12,300 bases of DNA from Symbiodinium natans (Eukaryota; Sar; Dinophyceae; Suessiales; Symbiodiniaceae), in contig CAJNDS010002176.1 of assembly GCA_905221605.1 (NCBI GenBank), positions 597,800-610,099 of the forward strand, given 5' to 3'. The translations under genes and the position numbers were made by a program. The notes under the pieces were generated by a model. It had not been told where the DNA came from, made no database searches, and worked only from the letters and a program-made list of their open reading frames with translations. Below are positions 7,043 to 12,300 of the stretch, piece after piece; positions within the stretch are counted from its first letter, which is position 1; every line of letters begins with the position of its first letter.

Positions 7043-7303
7043 ATGGAGCAAGAGTGGACCATATCCCATGGACTCCAGGGCCTGGTCGATGCCCCGATCA
7101 TGTGCCCTGGGGATCAGGTCGCCCAACTGACACCAGCTGAGGGTTTCGGGATTTAGGGTTTCGGGTTTAGGGTTTCGGGTTTAGGGTTTCGGGTTTAGGG
7201 TTAAGGGTTTAGGGTTTCGGGTTTCGGGTTTAAGGTTTAGGGTTAGGGTGTAGAAGGGAAGCTCGCTGGTGCTAAAAGCACCCGGGCCGCTCGCTCGCAT
7301 TAG
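7043..7303 (+). CDS. Gene C: small two-exon protein (48 aa from the ATG)
   Basis: ATG at 7043 opens MEQEWTISHGLQGLVDAPIM, then CPGDQVAQLTPAE to 7142. After a telomere-repeat intron (7143-7256) the frame continues GKLAGAKSTRAARSH and stops at TAG 7301-7303. The two parts total 147 bases, or 49 codons, and join in phase 1. An upstream exon 6871-6906 could extend it through the GC-AG intron 6907-7040, in which case the ATG is internal. No family is recognised. Its coding look is suggested by mixed composition, but the length is short. Confidence 0.4.
7143..7256 (+). other. Gene C intron made almost entirely of TTTAGGG/TTTCGGG (114 nt)
   Basis: GTTTCGGGATTTAGGGTTTC...AGGGTGTAGAAG. Nearly every base belongs to TTTAGGG or TTTCGGG units, with the GT supplied by the repeat. 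There is no pyrimidine tract before the AG. Confidence 0.55.
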
Positions 7304-8098
7304 CATGTAGCCCCACCCCAACCACCCAAATTATTCTCATTGAGGGTTTAGGGTTCACACCCCAAACCCCCCCTCAAGCTCGGAAGGTCCAGGTACTGGC
7401 GGGGGGGTTTATCTCACATAATACACATCGATCGGCGTCCACACTGGGGTCTTGCAGGTCCCGCACAGGACCCGGCACTGATCCTAGCCGTCCAGTTTTC
7501 AGCCAATGCAGCGTCCACAATGGGGTCTGGCATGCAAACCACCCCATGGCCATGGTCGGAGGAAGCGCCTGCATAAAATCTCCACATTGGGTTTGCATTT
7601 TGGACAAGACTCGGCACTGATCCAAGCTGCCACCACGGCTTCAAGTTTGTTATAGTTTGTATAAGGCAGTTGGCAGGACATTTCCGTGCTAGCTCGTTTA
7701 ATGCACTTTTTCTATATCAAAACCGGTCTCGGTCGCAGGGTTTGGTCCGCCAGACACATGCAGCAGGCAGCAGGCAGGCAGTGTGCACCCTGAACCCTAA
7801 ACCTTTAGGTTTTCCAACTGTTCGGTCCGAAGTTCCTACACCCTGAACCCAAGGCAATCCAAGTGGGGTCTGCTCGTGTTAATTGGCACACTCTTGAGAT
7901 CTGCTAGGTAGGCCCTTGGGACATTTTTTGTTTTCCCTTATTGGTTTTAAGAGGATAACATGTAGGAATATTTTTCAGAGAGTCTAAAGTGCCATCCAAG
8001 TCCTCGAGAAGCCCTGGTCCCCGTGTTGCCCTGCGTGCGGGGGCCTATGTCAGAAAGGGGTTCGGGTTCAGGCGGTTTAGGGTTTTGGCACGTGTTTC
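7304..8098. other. No confident gene; scattered telomere-like units and a local duplication
   Basis: Minus-strand open frames between 7374 and 7681 are short and overlap one another. A degenerate duplication lies at 7435-7484 and 7578-7623 (shared TCCACA(C/T)TGGG and GGCACTGATCC), with a half copy at 7511-7540. A CAGGCAG microsatellite lies at 7759-7781. CCCTGAACCCTAAA pieces occur at 7788-7802 and 7841-7850. No exon could be supported. Confidence 0.5.
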
Positions 8099-8636
8099 TT
8101 GATCTTACCCCTCGGCCCTTTGGCGATGATTGAGGTCATCAGCTCTATGACAAAGACGAGCTCCGAGATCAGGTATAACTGCAGCCACGTCTCTTCCCTT
8201 GGATGCTCGTGCTATCAGGTTGCCTTCGAGGTGTTGAGGTCTAGGACCGTTCCGGGTATTCAGAGGCTTGGGGCGACACTTCGAATCACTTCGCTTGTCC
8301 CCCACCGCGCGAGCTTGTTGGAGTTTGACTCAGATCTCCTCAACCCCCCTGTGCTCTTCACTCAGGTGTTGCCCAAAGAATCCAAAACCATCCTGCAGAA
8401 TCCCGCAAACTATCCCTGTCCGCCCCCTGAAATTCCTGCAGAATCACCCTGACAATCCTCCAGAGAATTTCGCAGTGGACTCCACAGTGCTCACCCTCGA
8501 GAATGTCACAGAGACTGCCGTTGAGTGTCCCTGTAACCTGCAGAGCATCCCGCTAAGTATCCCTGGTGATGTCCCAATACACCACCTCACAGTATCCCAA
8601 TCGTGTGTCACTGTTTCCCTTGATGGCTTCATATAG
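8099..8636 (+). CDS. Gene D: possible coding region, frame shift at about 8450
   Basis: A plus frame is open for 117 codons (8099-8452) with varied composition: PLAMIEVISSMTKTSSEIR early and VAFEVLRSRTVPGIQRLGAT in the middle. A second plus frame takes over near 8437 and runs to the TAG at 8634-8636 (PPENFAVDSTVLTLENVTET, CNLQSIPLSIPGDVPIHHLT). A small intron or a one-base shift would link them. Candidate junctions are ATCAG|GTATAAC and CTGCAG|AATCACC. There is no recognised domain and no good ATG at the start. A minus-strand shadow frame exists at 8444-8785. Confidence 0.35.
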
Positions 8637-8919
8637 AAAAGGCTAGCCAGCTGGCCGCACTTGCAACACAAGGGTGGACGTGGCCTGAGATGTCGAAACA
8701 GCTCAACCTCTTTTTGGTGTTCTGAGTGCGACAACCAAGTTTCAAGTGGCAGCCTTATCTCCGAAAAGCTGGTAGCTAGCACCATGAGATAATGTAAATC
8801 CGGACATTCTGGTTATGTTTTCTTGAGGTTCCTTTGCATTTGAAAGTGGCGCCCTGGTGCCATTTCAGGAGCGTGCAGGGATATCTACTCCACGCAGGTA
8901 GAGACGGTCTCACCCGAGC
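8637..8919. other. No gene seen
   Basis: No repeat, exon pair or RNA gene could be supported here. Only a minus-strand shadow frame crosses part of it. Confidence 0.5.
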
Positions 8920-8955
8920 TTGAGACGATCAAGGCAGCATGTTAGCACACCACAG

Positions 8956-9102
8956 GAGCTTGAATCAATACGCCTCTATACAGAAGTTCTTCTCGCTCCG
9001 AGAGTGGGGATGGAAGCCGGGTCTTTGCGGACTTTTGTTGATCACACCGTTCAGCTGTTGGGCGCAAGAGCCGCTAGAGCGTGGCGAAACCCTTTCGCGT
9101 AA
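8956..9102 (+). CDS. Gene E: coding exon ending in a stop, or an early exon of gene F
   Basis: After ACCACAG (8955) the frame reads ELESIRLYTEVLLAPRVGME, then SLRTFVDHTVQLLGARAARA, and ends at TAA 9100-9102 (49 codons including the stop). The composition looks like real protein, with amphipathic helix-like patterns. Several GT donors in phase 0 within it would let it splice into gene F's first exon (phase 0 at 9278) instead of terminating. No family is recognised. A second open frame (8939-9145) overlaps it and looks less protein-like. Confidence 0.4.
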   Translation, partial: ELESIRLYTEVLLAPRVGMEAGSLRTFVDHTVQLLGARAARAWRNPFA

Positions 9103-9277
9103 CATGCGCTCGCATTCACTATTTAATTTGCATTCCTCCATGTGAATGGTGCTTTGTTGTTGTCAGAGGGAGTGTGGACATTCAGTCGCTTCGGACCATG
9201 CAGAGCACAGTATAAGAACGCATGAACCCGTATCTAGCAAGACGCCCCAGACATGAGAAACTCGAAACTTATTGCAG

Positions 9278-10716
9278 AAACAAGCCCCCCTGCCTTCCAG
9301 TCTCCAACTCCAGGCCGAACTGGACTACAACAAACCTCAGAACCGCACACAACTTCTGTCACAGGCGCTGAGGATGCTTGGGGCAACCTGTCCTCCAAGC
9401 GAAGGTCTGATGCTGTGCTTGCAGTTTGCCTGTGTTCCTGCTGGGATTTCATTGCGTCAGGCGCCGTACGCTTCTGCATGTAAGATGTTGTTGGACAGTG
9501 CGTGCTGCAACGACTCTAGCTCTTGGAGCTGTTACTCACGTCCTGAACCCTGCATCTGGAATGATGCTCTACACGCCGGACCCTGAACTCATGTTGCACT
9601 ACAGCTGAGGAAGAGCTTGGAGTTCGAGGCCTCAGACAAAGGCAGCAAAGCGTTATTGCATCTGGGGATATCTAGGGTGCGGGGCGTAGGAGTCTCTTCG
9701 CCTTCAACACTGTCTTGCAGCAGTTTGGCTTTTGGCAGGAGATAGTGGCACCTGGGCGTACTTCCTAGTACGCACCCTTACTTGCCATTAGGCCACACTG
9801 ACACGGCTGCGTGCTTGGAGCATTTTCTTACTTTCGGAGGCAAATGGATTCGCTTCAAGTACGTGCCTTGGAAGGATTCAGCCGACGAAGCTGTGAGCAA
9901 GGGTTTTGGGGGAGCGCCGAGGGGTACAGAAGTGTGCAATGTAAGTGTTGGGTTTTGGGTTTAGGTTTTAGGGCTTAGGGTTTAGGGTTTAGGGTTTAGG
10001 GTTTAGGGTTTTGGGTTTTGGGTTTTGGGTTTTGGGTTTAGGGAAAGCATGTCAAGGCCTGCTGTCAGATCAGCCGCATACCAGTGTCCATCTACCCTCC
10101 GGTGAGCAAGAACAAGCGGTTCTTTGAAGAGGACATGGCCCAGGATTGGGAAGGCTGGGATGCCATGCTCGGCTTTAAGCTATGGAATTCGTCAGCATCC
10201 ATCCCATGAATCAGCCAGGGTTACAGGAGTTTCGGAAGAAAGTTCTAAGTAGGATTTCAGTTGCTTTGCCTTTGACAGGAACTTTTAAGAAAAACATTAA
10301 CGTAACCACCACCGCATTAGACTGTTTTGCTTTTATCGTTTAAGCAACCCCCCCCCCCTTTTTGGGGTGTAAGGAGGGAAGAGGGAGGGTTCACCTCAAA
10401 CCCATCCAACACGCCGCTAGGGTTGGCGGACCCTAAACCCTAAACCCTAAACCCTAAACCCTAAACCCTAAACATCCCTTCAGGTGTGTACTGCCCAAAC
10501 GCACCGGACGACAGCGGTCGGATGACCTTCTTGCAGACAAGGACGCCGAGGTTTAGGGCTTCGGGAGAGGGGGGTTGCAAAGGTTCAGGGTTTCGGTTCT
10601 AGGGTTTAGGATTTAGGGCCCCCCGAAACCCGAAACCCCAAACGCTTGGAGAGGTTGTTTGTTCAACTTGGGCTCTCGTGCAGGAGCTTCCGTCCTGGCC
10701 ACCGCCCTTCGAGTAA
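9278..10716 (+). CDS. Gene F: five-exon hypothetical protein, 197 aa visible
   Basis: Proposed exons: 9278-9479, 9792-9940, 10048-10190, 10484-10550 and 10684-10716 (TAA 10714-10716). They sum to 594 bases, exactly 198 codons. Donors are GTAAGA, GTAAGT, GTCAGC and GTTTAG; all acceptors are AG; phases are 1, 0, 2 and 0. Segments in order: LQAELDYNKPQNRTQLLSQA; TFGGKWIRFKYVPWKDSADE; ISRIPVSIYPPVSKNKRFFE; DMAQDWEGWDAMLGFKLWNS; LPKRTGRQRSDDLLADKDAE; ELPSWPPPFE at the C terminus. There is no signal peptide or membrane segment in the visible part. The start is not in view, since a TGA precedes the first acceptor. No family is recognised. Three of the four introns contain telomere repeats. A different frame (10182-10343) is also open but has no support. 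Confidence 0.55.
9941..10047 (+). other. Gene F intron made almost wholly of TTTAGGG/TTTTGGG (107 nt)
   Basis: GTAAGTGTTGGGTTTTGGG...TTTAGGGAAAG. After a consensus donor GTAAGT, about 95 of 107 bases are TTTAGGG or TTTTGGG units. It joins GTEVCN to HVKACCQ in phase 0, and reading through it hits a stop. The ends share similar words (GCAATGTAAG at the left, GCATGTCAAG at the right). Confidence 0.65.
10191..10483 (+). other. Gene F intron ending in a perfect CCCTAAA array (293 nt)
   Basis: GTCAGCATCC...ACATCCCTTCAG, phase 2. It holds a C-run (10348-10358) and, at 10431-10474, six nearly perfect CCCTAAA units just before the acceptor. Confidence 0.55.
10551..10683 (+). other. Last intron of gene F, degenerate telomere repeats on both strands (133 nt)
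   Basis: GTTTAGGGCTTCGGG...GGGCTCTCGTGCAG, phase 0. TTTAGGG-type units (10551-10618) are followed by CCCGAAACCCGAAACCCCAAA (10622-10643), so the two orientations face each other. The acceptor has a conventional pyrimidine-rich tract. Confidence 0.6.
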
Positions 10717-11149
10717 ACAGATGCTTGTTTACGTGGCTCGGCCTGCACGGGGCATGTCTCAGTCAGTGGAGGGCGGGTGAGAGAGGGGGGCGGGGTAGGT
10801 GGTAGGCTTGATATGCTTGAGGCTTCAGGCTACGATCGGTCCAGGCCCATTTCAAGCTCCAGCATCTGAGCATGCCACAGGATCAGGATCCCCTTGCTCC
10901 TTACAGCTGTTCAGTGTATGTTGTGCATGTCCGTGTCTTGGATGCTGTTCTCCGGTTGGCGGGGAGGTGCACCGTTCTGATATGTTCTCATCCATGTGTT
11001 CTCGCCCTTGCTTTGAGATGGTCAAAGCTGAGAGCTTCGTAGCGGAACAGGGCCGCGAAGCCCCAAGATGACGCACGGGGGGGGGGGGGGGGGGGGGGGG
11101 GAACTTGGAGCCCAAGAAGTCCTAGCATGATCCCTTTATAGTGCCTACA
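10717..11149. other. No confident gene; poly-G run
   Basis: A plus frame is open from 10799 to 11071 but is Cys/Ser-rich with no domain and no splice partner, so it is not called. It could be 3' untranslated or intergenic sequence after gene F. Confidence 0.45.
11077..11101. repeat. Poly-G run of 25
   Basis: Twenty-five consecutive G bases after GACGCAC. Opposed frames through it give poly-Gly or poly-Pro. Confidence 0.9.
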
Positions 11150-11474
11150 ATGAAGAAACTTGAAACGCCTTTGACAACCAGCACCCCCCCCATCAAGAGG
11201 ATTCAAAAATCACCCCGGCTGCCGGGGTCTCGATTTCTGGCACAAGCTGGAATGACGTGCTGCGATCCTTTTACCAAGTTCCAACCAGAGATTCCCTAAA
11301 TTAGGGTCCCTGAGCGGGTTCGCTTGCATCATAGTTAGGGTAGGAACTGCCCCATTGTCCTCAAGGAAGTTCAGGCGTCTGACACACCATGATGCCAAGG
11401 ACAAGTATCTCGGGAAGTGGTGCAGGGGCCAAAGCTGTGTGGACTCTGATGTGGCTTGGCTCAACCCCCCTTAG
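11150..11474 (+). CDS. Gene G: two-exon hypothetical protein, 78 aa
   Basis: ATG at 11150 starts MKKLETPLTTSTPPIKRIQK, followed by FLAQAGMTCCDPFTK to 11277. GT at 11278 to AG at 11365 forms an 88-nt intron (phase 2, AA plus G). Exon 2 reads KFRRLTHHDAKDKYLGKWCR and GQSCVDSDVAWLNPP, stopping at TAG 11472-11474. Exons sum to 237 bases, or 79 codons. The protein is small, basic and Cys-containing with no recognised family. The intron contains CCCTAAATTAGGG and an imperfect inverted pair (GTTCCAACC near the start, GGTAGGAAC near 11339-11347). Without splicing, exon 1's frame stops at TAA soon after. Confidence 0.45.
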
Positions 11475-11562
11475 AGACTTAGAGAGCCGCAAAGGTTCCA
11501 AGCTGACGCCAAAAGGGGTCCTCCGTTGTACTACGAGTGCTAGAGAAGGGGGTTTAGTGAAG

Positions 11563-11585
11563 GGTCTTAGGGTTTAGGGTTTAAA
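11563..11585 (+). repeat. Interstitial telomere repeat, TTTAGGG orientation
   Basis: CTTAGGGTTTAGGGTTTAAAG between genes G and H. Confidence 0.85.
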
Positions 11586-11623
11586 GTGGTGGCCACTGCG
11601 CGGGTTGCTGAGACCTTGGGACG

Positions 11624-11935
11624 ATGAAGGCAACAGCGGACTGGAGCACCGGGTTTTGGGACCCAGGCGACAGAAGCCACGACCGCATAGCCCATCTCCA
11701 TACAGCATCAGATCTCATCTTCAGACTCCAGGCAGTGGTGGACACGTAAGTGGGGAGGGTAGCTCCTGGCGGCTGTGCTGCGATTGTTCCGAAACTAGGA
11801 CATGAAAGTGGAGCATCGAGCGTCTCGAGGGTCGGGACAACATGGGAGAACCCTCGGCGTTCTGGCCATGGGTGGCCGCCTGAACAGGAAGAAACAATCA
11901 AGGCTCCAGGCGGCAAAATCCTCGAGCCAACCTGA
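11624..11935 (+). CDS. Gene H: hypothetical protein, first exon well supported
   Basis: ATG at 11624 opens MKATADWSTGFWDPGDRSHD, then RIAHLHTASDLIFRLQAVVD to 11745, where a consensus donor GTAAGT follows. Before the ATG the frame is open only to a TGA, with GCTGAG|AC as a possible acceptor. Exon 2 is uncertain. An acceptor at 11808 (phase 2) continues GASSVSRVGTTWENP and ends GGKILEPT at TGA 11933-11935, for 83 codons in total including the stop. An alternative frame (11802-12008, RASRGSGQHGRTLG) would need a different donor. No family is recognised. Confidence 0.4.
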
Positions 11936-12097
11936 AACGAGCCATAACTTCGCTCAGGCCTTGCCAAGCAGAGAAGAGGGGTGTGGTGCGTGGGGGAAAA
12001 GTGGTTGAGCACCTACGCCCTGATTCAGTGCAGGTCAATCTAAAGTTCAAAAAATGGAAGAGTCTCGCCCAAATCACCCCATTTAAATCCATGTACG

Positions 12098-12300
12098 ATG
12101 CCGTCCGAAATTTCTGATCTTTGCAAGGTCGTACATCCGTTGGACACGTCGCTGCACAACGACGAATGGCTTCCTGACCTAGGTTTCCAGAATGTTGCGG
12201 GTGCCTTGTGCTAGGTCCGGAACGTTTTAGGCCCTTTGGGCGAGGATTCGGATCTAGGCTGCGTCTGGTCTGAGATTTGTGGGCTGTGTATGATTGACTT
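12098..12300 (+). CDS. Gene I: 5' exon of a gene running off the window
   Basis: ATG at 12098 opens MPSEISDLCKVVHPLDTSLH, then NDEWLPDLGFQNVAGALC to a TAG at 12212-12214. A GT at 12182 (CTAG|GTTTCC) could be a donor. The same frame after the TAG stays open to the edge (VRNVLGPLGEDSDLGCVWSE), so either splicing skips the stop or two exons lie close together. No family is recognised. Confidence 0.35.

Noticed and set aside
10182-10343. Alternative open frame MEFVSIHPMNQPGLQEFRKK
   Set aside because: It would need a frameshift from the exon 10048-10190, whereas splicing at 10191 keeps the frame and reaches exons ending in a stop.
11451-11465. Second spliced-leader-like word, GCTTGGCTCAAC
   Set aside because: Only TTGGCTCAA matches, and it lies inside gene G's coding exon.
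11802-11815. Spliced gene H would read VVDTGASS, resembling an aspartic protease motif
   Set aside because: The motif arises only at an uncertain splice join and no other protease feature is visible.
11581-12012. 143-codon minus-strand open frame
   Set aside because: It is antisense to gene H's exon with its consensus GTAAGT donor, shows no domain, and every other supported gene downstream of 3000 is on the plus strand.

Overview
The window looks like nuclear DNA of a dinoflagellate alga. Four things suggest this. Plant/algal-type TTTAGGG telomere repeats are scattered through the whole window. An imperfect copy of the dinoflagellate spliced leader lies at 2864-2883. Broken copia-like retrotransposon pieces resemble those common in Symbiodiniaceae and relatives. 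Several short-exon gene models all lie on one strand. There are no bacterial-style genes, rRNA, tRNA or CRISPR. All assignments come from reading the sequence by eye; no database search or transcript was available.

Region 1-2930 holds minus-strand remains of a copia-like retrotransposon in the correct order: gag start at 2677-2318, a linker at about 1500-1290, and an aspartic-protease core at about 705-1. The pieces are separated by an inverted-orientation satellite (about 703-1285), a roughly 38-bp tandem repeat (1508-1735) and an AT-rich or polypyrimidine stretch (1740-2320).

Region 2930-12300 carries plus-strand genes in small exons. The reader-built models are A (about 3170-5902, ten exons, 360 codons plus stop), B (5949-6722, three exons, 94 codons), C (7043-7303, 48 codons), D (8099-8636, weak), E (8956-9102, one exon), F (9278-10716, five exons, 197 codons), G (11150-11474, two exons, 78 codons), H (11624-11935, two exons) and I (12098 onward, 5' exon). 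In the multi-exon models the splice phases join into uninterrupted reading frames. I recognise no protein family with confidence for these genes.

The striking feature is that the interstitial telomere repeats are not just intergenic. Many sit exactly between a GT (or GC) donor and an AG acceptor. Some introns consist almost wholly of TTTAGGG or CCCTAAA units, and some have duplicated flanking sequence. One further intron (6036-6399) has terminal inverted repeats at its splice sites and a 6-bp flanking duplication, as expected of a transposon-derived introner. The window therefore seems to record two routes of intron gain: telomere-repeat insertion and an inverted-repeat element.
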